A stretch of 64,000 nt of DNA, taken from positions 88,705,018-88,769,017 of the forward strand of contig NC_084794.1 in assembly GCF_963169125.1 (NCBI RefSeq). The letters run 5' to 3'. Shown piece after piece: positions 1-12,000 of this stretch (its first letter is position 1; each line of letters begins with the position of its first letter). A program made the position numbers and the translations under genes. This stretch comes from Humulus lupulus (taxonomy: Eukaryota; Streptophyta; Magnoliopsida; Rosales; Cannabaceae). The notes under the pieces were generated by a model, which made no database searches, had not been told where the DNA came from, and saw only the letters and a program-made list of their open reading frames with translations.

Positions 1-75
1 ATCTTCTGTAAGTTCTCATTTTGTGGAATTGTTTTTTTCCCTGCAATTTTTGTGAATTTCTATACTGATTTGTAG

Positions 76-3000
76 GTTATGGCAAGTGTCCTCTCTTCTG
101 ATGGAAAGCAAGATCCTGATGTGATGGCGGCTAATGCAACATCCGCCGCCCTTATGTTGTCAGATATTCCTTGGGGTGGTCCCATTGGGATGATTCGAGT
201 GGGGAGGATCGGCGGACAGTTTATTGTTAACCCAACAATGGATGAGGTGTGCATAATACAAATATTTCCCTGTCTTTGGTAAACTTTTTACATGTTGAAC
301 TGTTTTTTGTGATCTGATCAGTTTACCATCATTGTGGTTTATTAGGTTGGTTAGAAAAAGTTGGCCGTGGTTTAACTATGTTGATAATTTCTCCCAACCA
401 TTTTTTAAGCTTGAACCTTTGATGTCATATATGAATGAATGTTTTAGTATAAATTGGTTTCTCTTTTTGCAGCATCTAATTGTTAGTTATGTGATATGTG
501 CAGCTTTGCTTAAGTGATCTCAACTTAGTTTATGCCTGTACAAAGGACAACACATTAATGATTGATGTGCAAGCTCGTGAGATTTCTGAGAAAGATTTAG
601 AAGCTGGGTTACGATTTGCTCACCTTGGGGTTAGTCAAGAAACATTCAACCATCATGCACCACGTTTTAATTAATAAACTCCTACTAAGATGATGGAATC
701 TGTTCATGCAGGCAGTTAAATATCTTGAACCACAAATCAGACTGGCTGCTAAAGCAGGTAAACATAAGAAAGAATATAAGTTGTCAATGTTGTCAGATAG
801 AACACTGGAGAGAGTCCGTGAGTTGGCAGAAGCTCCTATAGAAGCTGTGTTTACAGATCCTTCATATGGCAAGGTGCATATTGTCTATATATTTGTACAA
901 CAAGGTCTAACCTTAATTCATTATAGAGCTTTTTTTCTTTTTTTGTGTATGCGTGTGTGTGTGTGTGTGACAAAAGACCAATTGATTCATTGTGGAGCTT
1001 TTGTAAAGAATTAAATGATGATTTTTTCTGTTCATCTTTCTTTCTCTTTACCTTTATGTTGTGGTGCATTTTCATCCAGTTTGAACGTGGAGAGGCCTTA
1101 GAAAACATTACACAAGATGTTAAAAGAGTTCTTGAAGAAGAATGTGATGAAGAAAGTTTAAAAGGTTTATCAAAGACAGTAGACACAGTAAGGAAGAAGG
1201 TAAGCCAACAAATAATTAGAATCTGGTAACCTATGCTTTTGTCTTTTTGTTATGCTTTTGGAAATTCCAATGCTGAACGATTTCATTAGTAACTGCTATT
1301 GCGTTACATGCCTTGCGTATGTCTTTGGGGGCTATCGACTCACTTGTTATTCTATATTTATATATTATTCTACAATTTATTTTTAGCTGAGTTTATAATT
1401 CTTGAAGATTGATAAAACCTTTTGCTCTGTCAAAATGTCAGATTGTTCGCAGAAGGATCATTAACGATGGGCGAAGGGTTGATGGGAGACATCTTGATGA
1501 GGTTAGGCCCGTGTATTGTGAAGCTGGCAATTTGCCACAGTTGCATGGATCATCACTTTTCAATCGTGGAGATACTCAGGTTAACATCCTTTTGGGACTC
1601 TTGAAATTTCTGGGTTTTGGTTTACTTACCCTAGTTACATTCATATTTCATGTTTGATAGGTTCTTTGCACTGTCACACTTGGTGCACCTGCTGACGCTC
1701 AACGCTTGGAGTCTGTTGTTGGTCCTTCAACGAAGCGCTTCATGCTTCACTATAGTTTTCCACCATTCTGCATCAATGAAGTCGGTAAACGAGGTGGCTT
1801 GAATAGGCGTGAAGTTGGGCATGGTAATCATTGAGACTTGTGTTGCCTTTGGATTTATGTTCATGTCAAACCTTATTTTAGCAATCATTGAGATTAAATG
1901 AATTTTAGAAGTATGAAACATTTAAAGCTAAAAAGAATTCCAGAGGTGAATCGGGCAGTTGATCTGCGTAGAGGCATATTACAAAATCTTTCTCCACTCA
2001 TCTAGTACAGAAAGTAGGAACCTCTCTCTCTTGCTTTTTTATGCATCCATGGTCACACAGGTTTATTCGGATTACTAAAATGAGCTTTCAGGTAGTTGGT
2101 AAAGTCACCTGCACAGGGGTTAGTAAGAACAGAGAAATATATGAAGAAATGGTGAGTTTCTGTATTGATTTAGCTAGGAATTCGAGAGCCTAGATCTCTC
2201 CCATAAGGGGTTACACCCTATCAATTACCACCTAACCACTACTGAATTCCTCTCCTAACTTTTATCCTCATTCCACTATTCAACTCTGCACCCTCACACA
2301 CACTAACATTACCCTCATAACAAATTAGCTAACCTCGCACTAACTATCCTCTACAGACACCTTACTGTTACCTTTCCTGTTCCTGCGTGTGTATACAAAA
2401 GTCACTGGTGGTCTATCAATACCGCTGGCCACAAGTCTCACCTTGTCCTCAAGGTGAAATTCAGGAAATTGGTTTCAGATTACCTGAAAATCCTCCCAAG
2501 TTGCCTCAAATTCTGGTAGGTTCGCCCATTTTATAAGAGCTTGTGGTGCTGCCTTGTGAGTGCTTGGCCTTATTGCCAGCACCTTCTCTGGTTCCAAAAT
2601 CCATTCCAGCTCCGCAAATAGCCCTGGAGGCAGGTTAGTAGCATGTTGACGTGAAAAACGGGATGGATGGATGCATCAGGTGGGAGCTGGAGCTTATATG
2701 TTGCTGTACCTATTCGGACAGTAATGGGAAAAGGACCAAAATATTGTGGAGCCAACTTTTCATTCAGCCTCTTTGCTACTGTCCGTTGCCTGTACGGTCT
2801 CAATTTTACATAAACCATGTCTCCTACTCCAAACTAACATCTTTTCTCTTCCCATCTACTTGGACTTTCATTTTCTGTTGGGCTCGATGAAGATTTTGTT
2901 TTAACAAATTCAGTATGTCATCCCGAGCCTACAAATTCTGCTCCGCTGCCGACACTCGAGTGCTCGCTGGTTCAAAGCGTATAAGGGGTGGAGGGTCACG

Positions 3001-6000
3001 GTGATACAATGCTCTAATGGGTGTCATTCCAGCTGAAGAGTGAAAGGTTGTATTGTACCAATATTCCGCCCAAGGAAGCCATTTGGACCATTGATTTGGC
3101 TTGGAGCTCACAAAACAGCGGAGGTAAGTTTCCAAACATCAATTAACCACCTCCGTTTGTCCATCGGATTGAGGATGGTAAGCTGAGCTATGCTTAAGCT
3201 TAGTGCCCTGCAATCGAAACAACTCCTTCCAAAAAAGATTCAAAAATTTTGTCTCTGTCTGAGACGATGGATCGAGGGATTCCATGTAATTTGACGATCT
3301 CGCAGACAAATACAGTAGCTACCGAAATGGCAGTAAAAGGATGTCGCAGCGGAACAAAATGACTATACTTACTCAAACGATCGACCACCACCAATATCGA
3401 GTCGAAGCCATTTGAAATCGGTAATCCTTCAATAAAGTCGAGTGATATATCCTCCCAAACCTGTTCTGGAATCGGCAATGGTTGCGACAAACCAGCAGGA
3501 GATTGAGCGATATACTTGCTCTGTTGACACACTGCGCACTCAGCGACAAATTTCTGGACATCTCTTCGCATTCTCGACCAGTACAAGTCACTTGCAAGCC
3601 TCTGAAAAGTTTTAAAAACCCCTGAATGCCCCCCCATACTACGACTGTGATATTCTTGAAGGAGTAGGGGTATAAACGGCGATGTGGCTGGTAGTACCAA
3701 ATGTCCCTTGAACTTCAGGCAGTCTTGAACTAAGGAGTATCCCCCGCTGTCCCGACCCTCTTTTAGGTCCTGCACTACCTTAGATAGAGTCGGATCTGAA
3801 GCAATATGTGCTTGCAAGTCCGGTATTGACAGCACATTAGGAATCGAAATTGCAGCCAACGAAATTTCAGTATGCATTCTTGATAAGGCATCAGTTGCCT
3901 TATTTTCCAGCCCAGGCCTGAACTGAATCTCAAAGTCATAACCGAGCAGCTTGGTTAACCATTTTTGGTGCTTCGTTGCTACCAATCTTTGCTCCAATAA
4001 GTACTTGAGGCTTTGCTGATTCGTCCTAACCAGAAACTTACGTCCCAAGAGGTATGGTCTCCATTTTTGTATTGCTAATACAATCGCCATTAACTCCCGC
4101 TCATAAATCGACTTAGTTTGCGCTCTTGGAGACAAGACTTGACTGTAAAAAGCTATGGGTCGTTGGTTTTGTATTAGCACTGCTCCCAATCCTGATCCCG
4201 AGGCATCGACTTCCAAAACAAAAAGGGCTGTAAAGTCAGGTAATGCCAATACAGGCACTGTGCACATGGCATTTTTGAGCTGAGCAAAGGCCTCTTGAGT
4301 GGCTGGGGTCCAACCAAAAGCGTCCTTGAGCTGATCCGTTAAGGGCCGAGCAATGTGCCCATAACCTTGTACAAATTTGCGATAATACCCTGTTAGGCCT
4401 AAGAATCCCCTTGGCTCTTTGATCGATTTCGGTGTTGGCCAATTCACCATTGCCTCCACTTTGCTCGGGTCCGCTGCCACCCCATTGGCCGAGATCACAT
4501 GACCAAGATATTCTACACTTGCTTGAGCGAATAAGCATTTTTTTCTGTTCGCATACAAACAGTGATGAGCCAACTTATCCAAAACCAGCTCTAAATGGCA
4601 TAAATGGTCCTCCAACAATGAACTATAGATCAAGATGTCGTCAAAAAAAACCAACACAAATTTTCGCAAAAAATCCCGGAACACCTCATTCATGAGCCCT
4701 TGGAACGTAGCAGGTGCGTTAGTAAGGCCAAAAGGCGTGACCAGAAATTCGTAATGGCTTTCATGTGTACGGAATGCTGTCTTCTCAATATCCCGCGCTG
4801 CCACCCGAATTTGATGGTACTCAGACTTCAAGTCCAATTTAGAGAATACTTGTGCTCCGTGCAACTCATCCAACAATTCGTCAATCACCGGAATATGAAA
4901 CTTGTCAGCCACTGTCTCCTTATTTCAGAGCCCAATAATTCATACAAAATCTCCAACTTCCATCCTTTTTCTTGACTAGTAACACCGACCTCGAGAATGG
5001 ACTTGTACTCGGCCTAATGATCCCCGCTTGAATCATCTCCAACACCAATTTTTCTATTTCATCTTTTTGCACTTGAGCATATCTATAAGGGTGCACCGAG
5101 ACTGGCCCAACTCCTTCTCTCAAGTTAATGGTATGTTCTCGTGCTCTACTTGGAGGCAAACCAGCTGGCATAGAGAAAACCTTATTGTAGCGCTGAAGAA
5201 GGTGTGCTACCGCTGGTGGAAGCTCCTGTTGGCTCCCTACAGCCGCTGTCTGTAGCGTTCCCATAAGAACCCAAAATCCCATTCCCTCATGCTCCACCGT
5301 ATGCATCATCGCCTTCAAAGAGATAGGCGATTTGCATAAACTCGGGTCTCCTTGTAAGTGTTACCCAAATCCCGTCCATCTCAAAACGCATCACCATTGT
5401 TCTCCAATTTACTTGCATATTCCCCAAAGTCTCTAGCCACTTTATACCCAAAATAACATCTGCACCTCCCAGTTCCAGTGGAAGAAAATCCGTGACCACT
5501 CTCAATGCTCCCAAGTCCAACTCGAGTTGAGCACATATACCCTCGGTACGCACCTTTCCCCCAGTCCCCAAAAGGATGCCATAGCATGTTGTTGGAGTGA
5601 TCGGAATGCTTGCTGCATTCACTACTTCCATGGAAATGAAGTTGTGGGTTGCTCCACAGTCAATAAGCACTGTAACGGGTTGTTGCCCAATGTGACCAGC
5701 CAGCTTCATCGTATGAGTAGATGAAATACCCACCAAAGAATTTAAGGACAGTGTAGCCAATGTCTCCTCCGATCCCATTGCCTCCTCCGATTCTGGTGTT
5801 GGGGGTGGTGATTCCGATGGAGATATAAGCTCCTCCTCATCCAAGGTCAATAAAACCTGTAAGAACTTTTGCTCACACTCATGACCCCTATGAAACTTCT
5901 TATCACATTTTAAAACAGACCCCCCTTGCCTTCTTATCTTGGTACTCGGCTTTCGACAACCGATGGGTAGGATGGGACTTCGTATTCTTGGAGACACTCG

Positions 6001-9000
6001 AAGTAGAACTTGGAGGGGAAGGTGTGTTACTCAGCGAAGCTGGATTCAAGGATCTGGCACTGAATGGGTTCATGACTGCTCGGTATGGTGTAATTGGGCT
6101 GAGATTTGGTCTGGCTACTGGGACCCTAGAGCCCTGGCCTGGTGCAAAAAACTGATGCCCTTCTTCAACCCTTTGGGCTGTCTCCATAATTTGGGCCAAG
6201 CCCACGGGTTGCAAGATATGCAGAGCCCCTTTAATTTCTTCCTTCAGCCCCTTCACAAAACTTTCCTCCAGAATATGTTCAGGGAGGCCTAGCACCCGTG
6301 AAGCTAAGGCTTCCTATTTCATACGATAGTCTCGGACGCTGGTCGTCTGCACCAGGGACATGAATTCCTCCGAAGGCCCAACTGGAACCGCTCGGAATCG
6401 CAGAAGAATTCTCTGTTTCAGTGGCGCCCAAGACGTCACTGACCTCCTCTAATTTTCCCATTGAAACCAAGTCAATGCATCACCCTCCAGCCCCACCACT
6501 GCTGCTTCCAACATCTGAGCTTCCGACAATCGGGTCAACAAAAAATATCTCTCAGTTCTATATATCCACCCATCTGGATTATCCCCTGAGAAAAATTGAA
6601 GTTCCATCCTAGGCGGTCGAAAATCCATACCCAGAGCTTGAGTTGTGTACAGCGAGTCCACAGGAGCCGACGGCACCGTTGGAGTTTGGCCCGACGCCGA
6701 TGGAGTCGAGGTCATTGGTGGAATCGGAACCGTTGGTGAAATTGGAGTGGGATTCGATGAAATATCGCCATCCACAGCTCGTTGTTGCTGGTCTGCACTT
6801 GCCGCCGTCGAATCTGTCGTCGGCTTCCCCGTAGCTTGCCACATCTGAGCAAGGTGAGTAACGATGAAGTCCATCTTCTTCTCAATGGCCAGTAGACGTT
6901 GGACTTCTGATTTGAGGAATTCAATCTCCTTAGGCAGCTGTTGGAACTCCGTACAAACCTCCGACAACCCGCGGATGAACTCCGACTGAACCGCCTCTAA
7001 TTTCTCATCAAAACCTTCCATTTGCAATTGTGGCTTCGGTCCCATCAAGATGATGATAGACCTCCCTTAACGTATGTCTATGCTAGGAGGCACAAGAAGG
7101 CACACGTAGAGAGGGCTGTAGGGGATAATACACTCTAAATCTGTTATGTGGGTTTTGTTTGGGTAGTACCTAGGTGCATCGTTTACCATAGAGGCTAAGT
7201 ATAAATAAGAGGATTATTTTCTTTTTGTTATTAAGCTAGCTTGTAAGAAGAATCATCTCTGTAAGGAGGGTCCAGGCTCTCTAATTTCCTGGTTGCTACT
7301 ACAATACAATTTTACTTCTTCTCTTTGGTTTGCTGTCTTGCCTATTGGCTCTGTTTGGTTCTAATTTAGGTAGGCAAGGTCCTATCAATTGGCATCAGAG
7401 CACTCGTTCATGGGGCCTAAGAAGGACACGGTAGCCGAACTTATTGACGAGAGGGTGGGTGCCGAAGTCTCCGATCTCCGTTCGGATGTGATCAAGCTCA
7501 ATGAAGGATTCACCAAACTGCAGCAGGAACTTCAATCTTCCATTGACCAATCGGTGGCGAAGCATTTGGACACAGCCCTGTCCAAGCACATGGAGGCGAT
7601 GGCGGCGCAGCTATCCCAGATGCTCAATCTTCCTGCTCGAATTCCGCCACAGGCAGTTGCGACTAGTGTCGACCGCCAATGACGTGCGGTTGAGGGCCAC
7701 GCCTCGTCGATTGGCGAACCCAGCTCAATCGGAGCACCACCACCAGCTACCCACCACTCACCCGTACCTCAGCGACCGCTGACACCCCATTCCGTGCCCC
7801 ACGGTATTCCCACGAATACACCTCCGATTCAATTGGGCTCATTCTATTCGGGTCCGTCGCCCAGCCAAGATTTTCGTCCACCACGGATGGAAATTCCAGT
7901 GTTTAATGGGGAGAACCCTGATGGGTGGATCTACCGTGCCGAGCGATATTTTCTTCTCTCGAAGATGACCAAGGCAATGATGCTAGAGACGGCTATCGTG
8001 GGTCTCGACAGCGACGCTCTGTCTTGGTTTGAGTGGGAGAACCAACGAAGGCCGATCACGCCGTGGAGTATGCTGAAACAGTTGGTTCTTCTTCGATTCC
8101 GAGCAGTCCCGGTTGGGTCGTTGTATAAGGAGTTCTTGTCCGTCGTTCAGACCAGCGATGTGAAGGACTACCGAGTTCGATGGGAGGTGCTGGCTTTCCG
8201 TGTCCCAGACGTGCCGGACCATATACTGGAAGGATCATTTGTGAAGGGCCTTAAGGAAGAAGTGAAGGCTGCCCTACATATCCTTCAGCCCAAAGGCTTA
8301 GCCCAAGTGATAGAAACGGCCCAACGGGTAGAAGAGGGTCATCACTTACTGACCTTGGGCCCACTCACCAGGCCCACTCACTCCAAGCCACACTTGAGCC
8401 CCATCATCCCCACGCGATCGCCTTATGGGTCGTATCTCGCTCGATCTCTTCCCTATGTATCGTCGCCTAAACCAGGAGGTTCCTCCTCCGCATCACTGGG
8501 TCCAACGGTCTTAAAGGCAGGCAGCGTTCGTCCTTCGAGCTCCTCGTCTTACCGCCGACTGTCCGAGACGGAATACCAGGAAAAACGAGCATGGGGGCTC
8601 TGTTTTAAATGCGATAAGAAATTCCACCTAGGCCATGATTGACAGCAGAAGCTCCTCCAAATCGAACTTGTCCCAGATAGCGAAGAAACTGAGCCACCCG
8701 AGGAAACCCCGCCCCTGTCGCCGGAGTCAGGGGACACCATTGTTTCAGATGAAAATTTAGCCACCTTGTCGCTGAATTCTCTCATTGGGATTACGTCCAC
8801 ACATACGATGAAATTGGCGGGACAGATTGGACAACAACAGGTTACGGTTCTCATCGACAGTGGGGCCACCCATAATTTTGTCTCCACAGCAGTCGTACAT
8901 GCAGCGGGACTCCCTATTACGGCTACAACTTGTTACGGGGTATTATTGGGTACAGGCGGTAAGGTCCGAACGAAAGGCATTTGCGTTCAGGTGGAACTTG

Positions 9001-12000
9001 ATTTGGGAGCCATTCGGGTGGTGACTGATTTTCTCCCTCTCGAACTCGGGGGGGCTGATGTCATATTGGGCATCAAATGGCTGGAAACTCTAGGGAGTAT
9101 GCAAGTAAATTGGTGTACCTTGGTGATGAAATTCGAAGTGGATGGTTCTTGGGTGACGTTGCAAGGAGACCCCAGCCTTTGTAAATCACCAATATCCTTG
9201 AAGGCTATGGTTTTAGCAGTGGAAAAAGGAGCTGAGGGTTACTGGGTCCACTTAGGCACCTTGGCAGCTGGTACAGCACCCGACACTTCCTCCTTAAACC
9301 CACCCGTGGCACAATTACTTGCTCAATACCCAGATGTGTTTGAGATGCCTCCCGGTCTTCCTCCCGTGCGCGCTAGGGAGCACTCTATTCCACTAAAACC
9401 AGGCACGCAGCCCATTTCAGTCAGGCCATACAGATACGCTCACATTCAGAAAAATGTGATTGAGCAAATGGTGCGAGACATGTTTCAGGTAGGTCTTATT
9501 CAGCCAAGTACGAGCCCTTTCTCGAGTCCAGTATTGTTGGTCAAGAAGAAGGACGGCAGCTGGCGGTTCTGTGTGGATTATCGCGCCTTAAATCGCGAGA
9601 CGGTGGCTGACAAATTCCCCATTCCCGTGATTGACGAACTTTTGGATGAGCTCCATGGCGCTAAGTTTTTTTCGAAGCTGGACCTAAAATCTGGGTACCA
9701 TCAGATACGCATGGCTCGCTGTGATGTTCCGAAAACGGCCTTCCGCACTCACGAGGGCCACTATGAGTTCTTAGTGATGCCCTTCGGCCTCACAAATGCG
9801 CCAGCCACTTTTCAGGCTCTTATGAATGATGTATTCCGCGATTTTCTGCAAGACTTTGTGCTGGTATTTTTTGATGATATTCTTGTGTACAGCCCGTCTA
9901 TGGACACTCATTTGCCTCATTTGGAATTAGTTTTACAGCGCCTACGAAACCACAGACTGTACGCCAACCGCAAGAAGTGTATTTTTGCCCAGCTGCAAAT
10001 AGAGTACCTCAATCATGTGATCTCGGCAGAAGGGGTCGCTGCCGACCACTCCAAAATTCAAGCCATGCTGAACTGGCCCGTCCCTCGCACTCTCAAGGAC
10101 TTGAGAGGTTTTTTGGGTCTCACCAGCTACTACCGGAAATTTATCCAGAACTATGGGAGTATTGCCCGCCCACTTACGGATCAGTTAAAGAAAGATGCCT
10201 TCCATTGGTCTCCTGACGCTCAGGCGGGGTTTGAAAGATTGAAGGCAGCCATGTGTTCCATTCCTGTATTGGCCCTGCCCGACTTCACCGTTCCTCTCAC
10301 TCTAGAGGCTGATGCATCGGGCATGGGGCTCGGGGCAGTTTTGATGCAAGCTGGTCACCCGGTGGCTTATTTCAGTCGTGTTCTGTCACCCCGGGCACGC
10401 CTGAAATCTATTTATGAGCGCGAACTAATGGCCATCGTGTTGGCCATTCAGAAGTGGCGTCCTTATCTACTGGGCAGGAGGTTTGTCGTTCGTACCGATC
10501 AACATAGTTTGAAGCACCTCCTCAAGCAGCGTTTGGTGGCCATAGATCATCAAAAGTGGCTGACCAAAATTCTGGGTTATGACTTTGATATCCAATACAA
10601 ACCAGGCGGTGAGAACCGTGCCGCTGATGCGCTATCGCGGGTTGAACCAACTGTCGCCCTCGCTGCCATTACAGTGCCCAACATCCTTTCCCTTCCAGAT
10701 TTGCAGAATCACATAGCGACAGACCCAACTCTTTCTAAGGTACTACATGAGCTGTCCAAGGGTGCTGATTGTGGAGGATATTCCTTGGTTCATGGGTGTC
10801 TCAAGTTCAGAGGCCGTTTGGTGTTACCCGCGTCTTCTCCGTTTATTACATTGCTCCTGCAGGAATACCATGGCAGTACTGTGGGTGGACATTCAGGGGT
10901 TTTTAAAACATTCCAGCGGTTGGGGGCAGACTTTTATTGGCGGGGTATGCGCTAGGATGTAGAGAAATTTGTGGCTGAGTGTTCGGTGTGCCAACAGAAT
11001 AAGTATTTGGCGCAATCTCCAGCAGGCCTATTGCAGCCATTATCGATCCCTGAGCAAATTTGGGAGGATATCTCAATGGATTTCATCGAAGGCCTCCCCG
11101 TCTCTAAAGGCTTTGATTCTATTTTAGTGGTCGTGGATCGCCTTTCGAAATACAGCCACTTCATCCCTCTCCGTCATCCTTTCTCGGCCTTCACGGTGGC
11201 TGAAGTCTTTGTCCGTGAGATTGTGAAGCTCCATGGGATACCCCGTTCCATTGTTTCGGATAGGGACACGATCTTTATCAGCTTGTTTTGGAAGGAGCTG
11301 TTTCGGTTGCAGGGGACGTCACTACAACACAGCACGACCTACCACCCTCAATCCGACAGTCAGACAGAAGTGGTCAATCGCTGCCTTGAGACCTATTTAC
11401 GATGTTTTGTCAATACCAAACCGACTCAGTGGGCGAAGTGGTTACCGTGGTCCGAATATTGGTACAATACCTTGCATCATACCTCTATTGGGATGACCCC
11501 GTTTCGTGCTGTCTACCACCGCGACCCACCCCCGCTGCTTCGATTTGAGCCGGCAAGTACCAAGGTTTCTGCTGTGGACCAAGAGCTGCATGACCGAGAT
11601 GAGATCCTCCAAATGCTAAAGCAAAATTTGCTCCGTGCTCAACAGAAAATGAAAGCCCAAGCTGATCGCAAGCGTCGTGATGTACAGTTTCAGGTGGGCG
11701 ACATGGTGTATGTGAAACTTCGTCCTTACAGGCAGCGCACCTTAGCGAAACGGCCAAATGAAAAACTGTCCCCTCGGTTCTTTGGCCCCTTCTCGGTGTT
11801 GGCTCGTGTGGGCACAGCAGCTTACCGCCTTCAATTGCCATCTCATGCTTCCATTCATCCGTCTTCCACGTCTCTTGCTTGCGGGCAGCACTTGGACAGC
11901 ACCAGCAGGCTACATGCCTTCCTCCAGGCCTCACTGCTGACTTAGAGTGGCTTTTGGAGCCAGAATCCCTTCTTGCGGTTCGTCCTGGAACACACAACAC

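Noticed and set aside
851..1186. Minus-strand 111-residue ORF overlapping PNPase exons
   Set aside because: It runs across confirmed exon-intron boundaries of PNPase and has no recognisable protein features.
7390..7402. tRNA-like words next to LTRs
   Set aside because: They are primer-binding sites of 13-20 bases, not tRNA genes; no cloverleaf can be drawn around them.
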